A DNA stretch of 15,860 nt from Krasilnikovozyma curviuscula (GCA_014825775.1 MVAQ01000336.1:1-15860), one strand, 5' to 3'; positions 7,971 to 15,791 are shown, counted from the stretch's first letter. Made by a program: numbers and translations. Notes: generated by a model from the letters alone, not told the origin.

Positions 7971-8295
7971 TGCGAGGGATTTGGCACAAGAGGTGATAAC
8001 GGATTCACCGCTTGTGTTGCGGAGGGCTGGAAGGATGTAATCGTTCAGTGAAGCAGCAGCGAGCGCTTCCGGGACTCTCGTAGAGGGAAGCAATCGAGAT
8101 TTGAAATCACATTCACAAAAGGACCTGGTCCAGCTGGACAGACGAGATATTCGTCAGCGCTATCTGTGATACCTTACGTGCTCTTGAGAAACTCCGCGGG
8201 TGTATGTCAGGACGGATTTGCTCCGTTCATCCTTCAGCGTTTATCCTTCGGATGCCTTGTGCACCTCCACCTTTTCCTTTGAATACGCTAGAGCC
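7971..8295. other. Intergenic stretch
   Basis: No convincing frame with a start was found. The plus frame of the next gene is open upstream of its ATG back to about 8200, so an upstream exon is conceivable. Confidence 0.3.
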
Positions 8296-8945
8296 ATGAA
8301 CGGTAAGCACGTTTGTCTGGCAAGGAATGTTTGGCAAGGAAAGATGGACAAGCTTAACCTACGTGATTCCTGGTTCAATTGGCCCAACTCGGCTTCCTTC
8401 TCCGGCGACGCCATGCTAGTGACGTTGACGCCCCGCTTCTCCTCACCCGCTGCGACCATTTCAGTCCTCAATTTTGTTTCCTCCTCGCTTTCCTCTATAA
8501 ACGCCCTAGATGCAGAAGAACCAAATGAGCGCCATCTGAGGAAAGGAAAGCACAACATTGTGTGGCATTGTGAAGCGGTTTTGATTTCAGTATTCCTTCT
8601 ACAAAACAATGAATCGTTGTAGTGGAACCCATTCGTACCTAGGATCTTCAGAGGCGAAGTAACAAAGAATGCACACCGTCGCATAATGATAAGGTACTGC
8701 TGCGGCCGTCTGATAGAGTGCACTGGTATTCGGAGGCTGTTCCAGAAAATTTCCTCAAGTACGATGGTCGGGGGTGTCGAACGCAGGGAATGTACACGTG
8801 GCAGGGAAGGAATAGATACCTTTGGAGTCGTATTTGTGGAGATAGGTTTGTCCCGCCCGCGAAAGCTCCAAGCTCCACCAACTTCATCGTATCGACGGTG
8901 TGGCGAAGGGAAGGCTTCATCGAACTTCGCTTCCTTCTCCCTTAA
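8296..8945 (+). CDS. Candidate two-exon protein, 198 aa, unrecognised
   Basis: Exon 1 (8296-8589) starts MNGKHVCLARNVWQGKMDKL, contains a serine-rich middle and ends HNIVWHCEAVLIS. The donor GTATTC at 8590 and the acceptor CGTACCTAG at 8642 give a 53-nt intron in phase 0. Exon 2 (8643-8945) reads DLQRRSNKECTPSHNDKVLL, then VHWYSEAVPENFLKYDGRG, MYTWQGRNRYLWSRICGDR and a C-terminus ending ELRFLLP-stop. The tryptophan/tyrosine-rich exon 2 looks protein-like and both exons are open throughout, but no domain is recognised. The minus strand is also open (8241-8685, 148 codons from ATG 8685), including a plausible acidic segment, so the strand could be wrong. Confidence 0.35.
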
Positions 8946-9839
8946 CTCTCATTGACAATTCATGCGCGGTCTTAACAGACTCCATACTGCTCTGCCGCTT
9001 TCATGCAACCTTTCCATGGTAGCACGTTCCCGTCACTTCTTTCTTTGCTTTTTTTACTACGATCGTCCGAGTGTATGATACATGCATTAGGTTGACGGAA
9101 AGAGTCTGGGGACAGCAGTAACTTATTTGACGTTTCTCAAGCTTGTTCGCCCGTGGATAGTTGTAAGAGCGATGGACTTCCCCCCTGGTTCGATGTGGAT
9201 ATGCGCCTGAACTGAGAACTGAGACTTCTAGCGCAGCTGACGCTGAATAAATCTCCAGCGAGTTGCTTTTGAACAACCAAAAATACATTCGTTACACCTG
9301 AAGAAGGTTTCTCAAGCTTAGAATCTCTAATCTCGTTCAAGCATCGCTCATAGCACCTCTAGCAAGCAGGAAAGACTGCGTAAGCTGGGCTTGTCATTGT
9401 GCAACGATCTCGAACAAGTTCTCAAGTCTCCCACTTTCTTTTGTACTCGGATAGAACCACCTCCTTAATGAAACACTCTCAACGCCAGCCGACTTCTTTG
9501 ACAAAAATGCCCACCGCAGCCGGTGCACTCACTCGGCTACTTTCATCTCCCTCGCCCCTTTTTGCCTCTTCTCCTTTCCTCCACTCGCTTAACTTCCCCT
9601 GCACCCCCGTGCGTTTTCCTCTCTCTTCACACACCTTTGCAGTCCTCACCTGAAGTCCCCCTACAAAGGTCCTTATTGCCCTTCGAAAAGTCTCGCTGAA
9701 CCATCATTCTATAACCCTCATGAGCACATCAAGAGTAGGTTGTGTTTCGCAAGTACCATGTTGATGAAAGTATGACAATGCGAAGGACGACTTTTCCTGT
9801 GTCTACAAATCGCCAGGTGGAAAAGTGATGATTCGGTTT
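8946..9839. other. Long stretch with only weak frames
   Basis: A minus frame with ATG at 9288 (9001-9288, 95 codons, MYFWLFKSNSLEIYSASAAL…) and a plus frame at 9399-9653 (serine/proline/leucine-rich, from CT-rich DNA) are open but unrecognised. The CT-rich run at 9540-9660 resembles a fungal leader or intron-rich spacer. No gene is claimed. Confidence 0.3.
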
Positions 9840-10142
9840 CTAATCAATTATGGGTTCTTCGGGGGAGAGAAGCAACTCCGGCATGTGCCGACGCAGAAAT
9901 GACCTTGCCGACATAGAACTCGGTGGCGGCCAGCCTGCGGGTTTGATGCCTACAGGGCGTACTTTGCTTCCTTCAACTGTTGACGAGGACTTTCCAGCGT
10001 TTGAGTACAGTTGGTTGTTGAGCGAAGCAGAGACAGGCTCTCTGTAGCCAGATGGGAAGCAGGAGGAGATCTCTTCCCATATCTCGCCGTCGAAGCCCCC
10101 AAAGCTCGTACGGGCGGCTATCGCCTCAGAGCAGTTCATCAT
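9840..10142 (-). CDS. Hypothetical protein, 100 aa
   Basis: The minus-strand frame starts ATG ATG at 10142 and ends at TAG 9840-9842. It begins MMNCSEAIAARTSFGGFDGE, with EIWEEISSCFPSGYREPVSA in the middle, and ends MPELLLSPEEPIID. It is soluble, with no signal peptide or membrane segment and no known family. An out-of-frame ATG lies just upstream. The plus strand is open too (9850-10047 from ATG, ending PAFEYSWLLSEAETGSL). The segment holds two degenerate repeats shared with other places in the window (9882-9929 and 10031-10059), which suggests part of it is repeat-derived. Confidence 0.35.
   Translation of the reverse strand: MMNCSEAIAARTSFGGFDGEIWEEISSCFPSGYREPVSASLNNQLYSNAGKSSSTVEGSKVRPVGIKPAGWPPPSSMSARSFLRRHMPELLLSPEEPIID
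10031..10059 (+). repeat. Distant copy of the 48-bp repeat found at 1277-1422
   Basis: The sequence here differs from the second unit of the left-hand tandem array (starting at 1326) at 4 of 28 positions over AGACAGGCT.TCT.TAGCCAGAT..GAA. The orientation is the same. Confidence 0.55.
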
Positions 10143-10262
10143 ACATTTCTGACATCAGATTCTAAGGAGTGACCTTACTCACAACTTAAAACCACGTGTT
10201 GTTTCTTTTGAGTGTTGGCTCTCCCAAACAGCGGTTGGCAGCATGCATCGAGTTTGAGCAAA

Positions 10263-10496
10263 ATGCTCCGACTTCAGTCGCTACAGAGGTTTGTCACTTG
10301 TTGTTCTTTTCCTCTCCAGAAAGCTGCCAACACTAGGGTGCATAAAAAGATGGTATTTTCGCGGAACGTTCAATATTCGGCTACCAATGGAGTTTCCTAT
10401 CGTGAAGTGATTGCGAGTAAAGCATCCGCTGCCTTCGCCCTCGTGCTCCCTAGTTTGCTCTCATCCTTTTTAAAAACACTTACAGAGAAGAAATAG
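10263..10496 (+). CDS. Small protein with a mitochondrial-type N-terminus and hydrophobic tail, 77 aa
   Basis: ATG 10263 opens MLRLQSLQRFVTCCSFPLQK, rich in Arg/Leu/Ser and free of acidic residues, as in mitochondrial presequences. A polar middle (VFSRNVQYSATNGVSYREVI) leads to a hydrophobic segment, AAFALVLPSLLSSFL, near the C-terminus, ending KTLTEKK and TAG at 10494-10496. A membrane-anchored small mitochondrial protein would fit. This is inferred from composition only. A GTTTGT donor-like site at about 10289 and CTCTCCAG at about 10319 would cut out 31 nt, too short for the introns seen elsewhere and frame-breaking, so I read it unspliced. Confidence 0.4.
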   Translation: MLRLQSLQRFVTCCSFPLQKAANTRVHKKMVFSRNVQYSATNGVSYREVIASKASAAFALVLPSLLSSFLKTLTEKK

Positions 10497-10614
10497 ATAT
10501 GGAGGCAGAGCGTATATCTGACAGCAAGTAGTAGGCTACCCTGCCTGAAAACCCAGAATAACAACATCTGCTACTCATGCTCACTTCCCTCTCCTTGCTT
10601 ATCAGACTGCCTCA

Positions 10615-10815
10615 ATGTCTTGTCACGAAATGTATCCTCTCAACACTGCATTGTATTCTGGTCAAGAAGACCTGTCGAACTTCACTTCGTTCATCGAAGT
10701 TGGCGCATTCAGATCTCGGACAACAAGCGGCACGAGATGCAGCCAGTTTATACCTGCATTCGATATGGCTTTTAGAGAGCAAAACTTCATCCAGGTTGGC
10801 CACGCTTTGGATTGA
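10615..10815 (+). CDS. Hypothetical reading frame, 66 aa, possibly a 3' exon
   Basis: ATG 10615 opens MSCHEMYPLNTALYSGQEDL, continues FTSFIEVGAFRSRTTSG and ends AFREQNFIQVGHALD-stop. An acceptor-like TTGCTTATCAG lies just upstream of the ATG in frame (QTASMS…), so it may be an exon, conceivably spliced from the gene ending at 10496. The overlapping minus frame (10612-10827) and another plus frame from ATG 10577 are equally open. Unrecognised. Confidence 0.25.
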   Translation: MSCHEMYPLNTALYSGQEDLSNFTSFIEVGAFRSRTTSGTRCSQFIPAFDMAFREQNFIQVGHALD

Positions 10816-10919
10816 CGCTGAAGGCATCGCACGTCGTAACTTTCTCTAGATCACCTCCTTTGGGAAGATCACATCGCGTGAGATGATGAACTTTCGAAGA
10901 GTTTCCTCCTATAAACGAT

Positions 10920-11213
10920 ATGCATGAGTGGTATCATCCCCGAAATCATCAGGAAGGCCTTAGCGAAGCGAGGTTCGAGTTTGTTTGTTTCGTTGGTAAG
11001 GCGATAGTAGCAGAGTGCGTTGAAAGGCTCGAGATGTTGACAATGAGACTTTGCCCATTCCAAATTTCCTCTGGGGTGCCGCGAAGCAATTGCATAATGC
11101 TTGGCAGCCTGCTCGAGCTGCCATTTTTTCACCCATTCACAAACTTAACTTGTGAGTCAGTGATCTGGCAAAAACGACGACATAAAGAAAGATTTAGAAA
11201 GGCGATTTCTTAG
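10920..11213 (+). CDS. Hypothetical protein, 97 aa, antisense to another open frame
   Basis: ATG 10920 opens MHEWYHPRNHQEGLSEARFE, with FVCFVGKAIVAECVERLEML in the middle and a basic end, KRRHKERFRKAIS, at TAG 11211-11213. Against it, the minus strand at 10869-11146 is open without an ATG and reads CEWVKKWQLEQAAKHYAIA…NALCYYRLTNETNKLEPRF, with more codon-like third positions and an ACTGACT...GTTAAG branch/acceptor just upstream. The minus reading could be an extra 3' exon of the gene that starts at 12394, although the simple splice is out of phase. Only one strand is probably real. Confidence 0.3.
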   Translation: MHEWYHPRNHQEGLSEARFEFVCFVGKAIVAECVERLEMLTMRLCPFQISSGVPRSNCIMLGSLLELPFFHPFTNLTCESVIWQKRRHKERFRKAIS

Positions 11214-12394
11214 TACCTTTCGTTCCTCTTGTTCTCCCATTTTCCTGAAATTCTTAGCAGCGCCTCAGCTCTGTTCCTAGCATCCGCGGCGTTGTCCTGA
11301 AGTGCAGCAGCCTCGATCGCAGCAGTGGACTTGACACCTGCAGGGCTGGTTCTGAGAGAAGAAATAAGAGAAAAAAGAAAACAAAAGTCAGGACACGATT
11401 AACGATAGCAAAGGAAGGAACGAACTAGCTATGTGTTTGGGCTTTGCGCGGTCGCGTTACAAAGAGGGATGAGAGCGTCTGAGGTTCGAGTGATGGCATC
11501 AGCTGTTCTTTTTCAATAGGCAAGTAACAAGGTGGTGGATCTGCATGATCAAACGATAGCTTGTACGGGAGTTGGGGACAAACTCCCACCATTCCATTGC
11601 CTCGTACTGGACCTAAGACAGCAGTAGCCTAGGCTCCTTCCTCCGTCTTTACCCTCTTCACCTCTCTTTCCTACGCTCCGCGAACAACACTACTGGAGCT
11701 TAGATCAGCAACAACTTTTCTTTCCTTCAATCCCTCTCGTCAGGACCAGCCTTCCTCAACCTCCTAAGCGCTTTGATATACCATCTCGTTCTCCTCGTCT
11801 CGCTTTCTCTTCTTCCCCTTTTCTTCCTTCTTCAACTGATTGTTGTCTACAAAGAAGATACAGAGTCGTCCATGACCCTGCTCGTCGTCGCTGCTTTCTT
11901 CTTCCCCTTTCCAATAGATTGATTCGCAAAGCGATAGGGGGGACGGATAATTCGACCGGATCGGGGATTGGGTCTAGATGCACATGCATTGTGGGCTTGA
12001 GGCGGAAGATGGGAGCTCGCTTGTAACTTACCTTTATGTTTTCCAGAAGCTCAAGCAGGCGAAGAACTGGAACATCCGTCCGTCTCGCGACAGGCATTTG
12101 AACACTCTTCCCTCTTTCCTCTCCTCTTGGAACCCATGTTTTTAACAACGGATCATTTCGTGCAGCATTGAAGTGGCCCAGAACCTCCATAAAAGAAGCG
12201 AGGGATGCTTTCGGTTCTACTGTATCCTTTGTTGAGAACCGCCTCCAGCTCCCTGCTTCAGGACTAGGCTGCTAACCTTCACTGAATAAAGAAGTCGAAC
12301 TACCAGACCGGGACTGTGAGGGGCGGAAAGAGGTGTAAGGTTGAGGGGGAGACTTGATAGGGACAGTTGCAGGTTGGAAGAAGGCGGGTAACAT
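11210..12394 (-). CDS. Six-exon gene for a 290-aa protein, possibly nuclear, family unknown
   Basis: Exons are 12394-12277, 12219-12032, 11973-11782, 11724-11689, 11628-11426 and 11345-11210. Introns of 57, 58, 57, 60 and 80 nt start GT (the second with GTAAGT) and end AG. The third has CTGAC 14 nt before its end and the fifth also has CTGAC. The frame stays open for 291 codons and several TAG stops fall exactly at acceptors. The protein begins MLPAFFQPATVPIKSPPQPY. It has a helical block (VPVLRLLELLENIK), an acidic run (EEESSDDE), a basic nuclear-localisation-like cluster (KKEEKGKKRKRDEE, about residue 149), a proline/leucine-rich part and an alanine-rich helical end (STAAIEAAALQDNAADARNR). 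No known domain was recognised. The fourth intron lacks a clear branch site and is the weakest join; without the third splice, exon 3 would read on to a TAG at 11764. Confidence 0.55.
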
Positions 12395-12462
12395 GTTAAG
12401 GTTACTGAGCAGATTTTTGTTTATATACTAGAGATATTTTCCCACTTCTGTTCCCCTCTCTT

Positions 12463-12545
12463 CACTTGCTTTTATATCTCTCAGGTACTACTAGTTCCAC
12501 TCTCTTATACTGTAATCCTTATTTACTTGCTTTGATATCTCTCAG
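12463..12545 (-). promoter_or_regulatory. Promoter with a duplicated 21-bp element, one copy carrying a TATA box
   Basis: ACTTGCTTT(T/G)ATATCTCTCAG occurs at 12464-12484 and 12525-12545 (61-bp spacing, one mismatch). On the minus strand the near copy reads GATATAAAAG (12469-12478), a TATA box about 75 bases upstream of the ATG at 12394, while the far copy reads GATATCAAAG. A second TATATAAA (12420-12427) is too close to the ATG to be the main box. This supports the start chosen for the six-exon gene. Confidence 0.5.
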
Positions 12546-12772
12546 CCATCGATAGTAGCGAACCTATTATCATAACAACAGCAACGGGATCGAAGCTCCC
12601 ACCGGATCTGTGTCCACTTACCCTAATCTTTGACTTCATCTGCTCCATCTTCGCAACCTACATGCTTTTCAAGTAGATCCAAGCCTGGACCGGTCTCATC
12701 CCCTTGCCTTTCCCCCTCCCAACCTTAGTTTTGATCACCAGCCGTTGATTGTCCAGTTCCTCCGGGCGAACC
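12546..12772 (+). promoter_or_regulatory. CT-rich leader region of a rightward transcript
   Basis: The plus strand from about 12595 to 12772 is pyrimidine-rich (…CTTCATCTGCTCCATCTTCGC…, …CCCCTTGCCTTTCCCCCTCCC…) and ends in ACCATGG at 12771-12777, a favourable start context. The ATG at 12773 opens MVPSSTTYGDVVPGDGILKP and stops at TGA 12845. This suggests an upstream open frame or first exon feeding the frame that starts at 12854. Confidence 0.3.
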
Positions 12773-12853
12773 ATGGTCCCCTCTTCCACCACCTACGGGG
12801 ACGTAGTGCCAGGAGATGGGATATTAAAACCAACGAAAGGGTCCTGAGATCGG

Positions 12854-13432
12854 ATGTCAGCCATGACTTCGGAAATGGGTCGAGGATTCGGAAGGAAGCC
12901 CCTTCCAGGTTCGGGGAGATCTTTCCTGCCTCTCTTTGTTGCATCGCAGAGGGATGAGAGCGAGAAAGAGGAAGGTTATCGTCAGGTTCGTCTCCCACGG
13001 ATTTCTGTACAGACGCATGTTCTTCTCACGTCGACGAGCCCCTTGACATGCTTCGCTATAAACTCATCTCAAAATTCTCCATGTGAAAGGTATGGAAGCA
13101 CCGTCCAGCACGAAGATCTCGACTTCCTTTTTCCTCGCCCTACTGCTGCAGCTGCTGTTGCTGTCGCTGAATTTCTGCTGTTGGTTCTGAATCCTCTAAC
13201 TCTTCTTGCACGAGCTCTTCCTGAATTTGCTGCTGCTTGTGAAGTCAGGTTGAGCTTGCGGCTGCTTACTTGCTTGCTTATGCTGAGCTTGGTCAAGCTA
13301 ATTCGGCTGGGGAGAGACAAGCTGGGTGCGTCAGCGAAACTGAATAAGAGAGCTATAGCAAGACTTGAGGCTCACTTGACGAGGCATCTCGACAAACAGC
13401 AAAAGTGCGGTCAAGGAATCTGCACTGGCTAG
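12854..13432 (+). CDS. Longest ATG-to-stop frame in the window, 192 aa, competing with a minus-strand model
   Basis: ATG 12854 opens MSAMTSEMGRGFGRKPLPGS, followed by a charged stretch (DESEKEEGYRQ) and hydrophobic leucine/alanine runs (AAAAVAVAEFLLLVLNPLTL, LRLLTCLLMLSLVKLIRL), ending with a basic tail and CTGG-TAG at 13432. It shares a frame with the short ATG frame at 12773 across a TGA at 12845. The leucine runs come from CTG/TTG repeats that are CAG/CAA on the other strand, where they read as glutamine-rich segments, so it may be an antisense shadow. If real, it would be a membrane protein with about two helices. No family is recognised. Confidence 0.3.
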   Translation: MSAMTSEMGRGFGRKPLPGSGRSFLPLFVASQRDESEKEEGYRQVRLPRISVQTHVLLTSTSPLTCFAINSSQNSPCERYGSTVQHEDLDFLFPRPTAAAAVAVAEFLLLVLNPLTLLARALPEFAAACEVRLSLRLLTCLLMLSLVKLIRLGRDKLGASAKLNKRAIARLEAHLTRHLDKQQKCGQGICTG

Positions 13433-13573
13433 GCTAGTCTCGCCTCGAAAATCGAAGCGAGCCCGCTCCGTTTTGAGACTAAACGATTCTAGGAACAGCT
13501 CCTCTACAGTCAGAGTAGCTTGCCTTGTATTCCAGATAATTGGGGTCTCTTTTAAAACTCCCCTGTCGAGCAT
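13196..13573 (-). CDS. Candidate two-exon protein with a glutamine-rich end, 99 aa
   Basis: ATG 13573 opens MLDRGVLKETPIIWNTRQAT and continues LTVEELFLESFSLKTERARF to CAA|GTGAGC at 13375. An intron of 78 nt (contains GCTGAC, ends AATTAG at 13298) joins in phase LDQAQHKQASKQPQAQPDF…SCKKS-stop. Further on, a second frame reads HKQQQIQEELVQEELEDSEP…RQQQQLQQ-stop, offset by one base, so either a frameshift or a different splice would give a longer Q/E-rich tail. Upstream, another minus frame (…SALRLDTCFVDPSISNARQG…) overlaps. Given three partly overlapping good frames, this locus may be a decayed gene. Confidence 0.3.
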
Positions 13574-13578
13574 TGGAT

Positions 13579-13793
13579 ATGGAAGGATCTACGAAGCAAG
13601 TGTCTAACCGGAGTGCTGAAACGATCAGTTCTGGCTTCCCACTTCCCCTCAGAACGCCGTCCTCAGCGAGCCAACAACTCAGCACTCCAATTCAGGTAAA
13701 AAAAAACGCAAAGCCGTGGACTCAGACGAATGGTCAGTAAGAATCCCTCCCAGAAAACCAAAGTCAGCTGCGCGAAAACGCACGTGCCGACAT
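13579..13793 (+). CDS. Small candidate gene with an A9 tract at a possible donor, about 52 aa spliced
   Basis: ATG 13579 opens MEGSTKQVSNRSAETISSGF and runs through a serine/proline-rich part to ACTCCAATTCAG. Then GTAAAAAAAAACGC begins. Read as a donor, a 58-nt intron (13696-13753, ending CTCCCAG) joins KTKVSCAKTHVPT-stop. Unspliced it stops at 13740. One base back in frame after the A9 run it would read KKRKAVDSDEWSVRIPPRK, a nuclear-signal-like stretch. Its ATG is only 5 bases from the divergent ATG of the minus-strand model, so at most one is likely real. Confidence 0.25.
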
Positions 13794-13839
13794 AGAAACA
13801 ATGCGTGCCGAGATAGAAACCACGCGTGGCGGAGGAATT

Positions 13840-14099
13840 GGGCGAAACTATTTTCTATCTACTGACGTATGTTGGATGATCAATATCTGTTAGCTATTTT
13901 ACGAAGGTGCTAGAGAGAGAGCTGGAACAACAGATACGTTTAGCAGAACTTTGCTCCCCGCCCCGAATACCACAGCTACCGAGTGATTATGCATCTTCCT
14001 CGTCGGTAGGGTCTTCGCCAGCTGTGAACAATACCGGATGGCATAGCGGACTGGTGAGTCAAGAACGCTGAAGCGAAGCAAGCTCTTGGCCAATTGTAA
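13840..14099. other. Unresolved stretch downstream of the membrane-protein exons
   Basis: A minus frame at 13899-14093 (MAKSLLRFSVLDSPVRYAIR…) follows a TTGACTCACCAG acceptor-like site near 14056 on that strand and could hold the last exon of the membrane-protein gene. Its end cannot be fixed by eye. Confidence 0.25.
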
Positions 14100-15306
14100 G
14101 AATTGGGTGGGACAAGAAGAACAGGTTTCTTACATCGCATGCCCTGCCAACCGGGAGCGAGATAGTAGTTGCTTTATTCCAACCCGCCCCGCGAAAAAAG
14201 GGCAGGGACAGAGTCTTTGAGCGAGGTCTACAAAATAGTAGACTATCAGACTGTTGATGAGCGAGTGACCAGCAATCCTCCTCGTCCAATCCGTAATAGA
14301 AGGCTCCACAATCAGGAAGTATAGGTGTCGACATAGCAAGCATGTCGCTTCTTAGGTTACGAAGCGATACAGCACACCTCTGTGATCCAGATATGAATAA
14401 CGTACGCCTTGTTGACGGACCAGCGGCTGTACTCGAGAGGAGGATGGTTCCATCGTGCCAGAGCTGCTTCTCTCTCAGAACCAGTGAGTTAAGCTTAGCC
14501 GATTCATGAGCAATGACGACCTGCAGGCCGAGCAAAGACATGCAACTGGTGGTGAGGCGAATATCATGACGATGCGATTAGTTGCAAGACTCACAGTGGA
14601 AGCCAAAGCGGAAGCCAGGACACCGAGAATGATGAATACAGCACAGCCTTTCTTGATGGATTGGTACCAGTTGCTGTAGCGTCGGCAGAGGTTATGAAGC
14701 AGAAAGAAGGAATCGGCTCTAGTTTGTGTGACGAAAAGAAACCCAGTCAATCACCTGAGCCTTCAAAGCACCAAGCGGAGATAGGAGAACAGACCCAAAA
14801 TATGGCGGCTAAAAAGACACAGAAGACGATAGTGCTGGTCTAGAAAAGAGCGAGGCCGTTCAGGAGCCGAACTGAAGCGAAGAGCGCATCTGACGCTTGT
14901 GTCGGTGAGACTCACTTCGTAGTCGATAATAGGGTTGTTGGACAAATGGCTACCAGGAAAGTTCTGTCCGATATTGGTCTGGAGGTTCTCATCTGTGATG
15001 GAAAATAAGAAGCATGAGCTTAATGAACAAAGCCAATCGTAAACAACGAAACTTGAGCTAGATAAAGCAAATTCCCAGTTCGACAAAAAGTAGGTTGCTG
15101 TACACTCTGCTGCAAGATGAATAAGTATAGCAAGCTAAAAAACAACTGGAGAAGGGCTGTCAGCAATGAGTAGAGGCAAAATCAACGGTAAAGAACGCCT
15201 CTTCCGTCGCTCTCTTCTCAGATTCCACCTCTTTATCGAACATCTTCTCTAGAGAGAACTGCTTGAAGGAGAATTCACGGAGGTCAAAGCCCCAGATCAC
15301 AGGCAT
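14100..15306 (-). CDS. Multi-exon integral membrane protein, 3' end unresolved
   Basis: ATG 15306 opens MPVIWGFDLREFSFKQFSLE. Exons 15306-15187, 15134-15053, 14992-14916, 14839-14755, 14716-14595 and from 14520 onward are joined in phase by introns of 52, 60, 76, 38 and 74 nt. Three introns have strong donors or branch sites (GTGAGT twice, GCTGAC in the first). The 162 residues to the end of exon 5 include three hydrophobic helices: AFFTLAILIHLAAECTATYF (about 37-57), TSTIVFCVFLAAIFWVCSPI (94-113) and CAVFIILGVLASALASTVVI (145-164). A glycine/asparagine-rich loop lies between helices 1 and 2. Exon 6 begins VVIAHESAKLNSLVLREKQL. After about 14375 two frames compete, one giving GHSLINSLIVYYFVDLAQRL, possibly helix 4. 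The 38-nt intron is the weakest join. The family is not recognised. Confidence 0.5.
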
Positions 15307-15528
15307 AGCTTAAAATTGCTAACTTTGAACGGGAAGGTGGATGTGGGGGAATCATGGCTTCAAAATTCGCCTAGCCTGTGAATAATGATGTCACTTGGCT
15401 GCGATTTTACACTCCGGCAATCTGGCAGCCGCTACTCTCACAGTTGGTAATCATTACATTACATTCATCCTTTAGCTATCACCGATGACGATAAAGGACT
15501 TGGAGGACCGGTAGCATTGCCAGAGTAA
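15307..15528. other. Intergenic: upstream region of the membrane-protein gene and 3' side of the right-hand frame
   Basis: No coding frame of note is present. No clear TATA box was found on the minus strand. Confidence 0.4.
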
Positions 15529-15720
15529 TCATAGTTCCTTGAACAGGAAAGCTTCCATGTCTTTGCGTGACATGGCCTTTGCCTTTAAATACTTTCCACT
15601 ATTCACCGTCACCCAGTAGTGTTTCCCTTCGACGAAAACGCCAAAGGCTGTAGGCTCATGGCAGACTTCATCTGTCGAGTTGGTGGCCATTGCGAAATAC
15701 TTCGAGATTAAGAGGGCCAT
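15529..15720 (-). CDS. Hypothetical protein or terminal exon, 63 aa
   Basis: The minus frame from ATG 15720 to TGA 15529 reads MALLISKYFAMATNSTDEVC, HEPTAFGVFVEGKHYWVTVN and SGKYLKAKAMSRKDMEAFLFKEL. The alternation of hydrophobic strands and charged turns (GVFVEGKHYWVTVNSGKYL) looks like a beta-hairpin of a folded domain, so I believe it is coding. An in-frame stop lies 21 bases upstream of the ATG, with an acceptor-like TAACCAAG in between, so it may be a last exon of a gene beginning beyond the right edge; LALFTYLWATSVVTGYIIL, readable at about 15785-15851, could be an upstream membrane segment. Not recognised. Confidence 0.4.
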   Translation of the reverse strand: MALLISKYFAMATNSTDEVCHEPTAFGVFVEGKHYWVTVNSGKYLKAKAMSRKDMEAFLFKEL

Positions 15721-15776
15721 TAGGCAAAGAATTCTTGGTTATGCTCAGGATAACCTGCTCACTTTCTTAAGAGCTC

Positions 15777-15791
15777 TTAGGTTAGGTTAGG
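15777..15791 (+). repeat. Three TTAGG units
   Basis: TTAGGTTAGGTTAGG, followed by TTTT, stands alone near the right edge. It resembles a telomere-type repeat but is only 15 bases long. Confidence 0.5.

Larger units (their letters stand above)
9882..13830 (+). repeat. Related short tandem-repeat blocks at 9882-9929 and 13781-13830
   Basis: At 13781 two units of about 21 bp read CACGTGCCGACATAGAAACA / GCGTGCCGAGATAGAAACCA, then GCGTGGCGG. At 9882 the arrangement CATGTGCCGACGCAGAAATG / CTTGCCGACATAGAACTCG / GTGGCGG has the same order. Coordinates span both blocks. The shared order over nearly 50 bases suggests common descent, not chance. Confidence 0.5.

Noticed and set aside
8241..8685. Minus-strand 148-codon frame opposite the two-exon plus model
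   Set aside because: It has an acidic protein-like middle, but the plus-strand exon 2 (Trp/Tyr-rich, in-phase splice) looked better. Not fully excluded.
10869..11146. Minus-strand frame (CEWVKKWQLEQAAK…) as a seventh exon of the 12394 gene
   Set aside because: Codon pattern and branch/acceptor look good, but the simplest splice from the sixth exon is out of phase and hits a stop; left as an alternative only.
15777..15791. TTAGG x3 as evidence of a telomere
   Set aside because: Only 15 bases, followed by non-repeat sequence; fungal telomeres of this group are usually G-richer. Treated as chance or a minor internal repeat.
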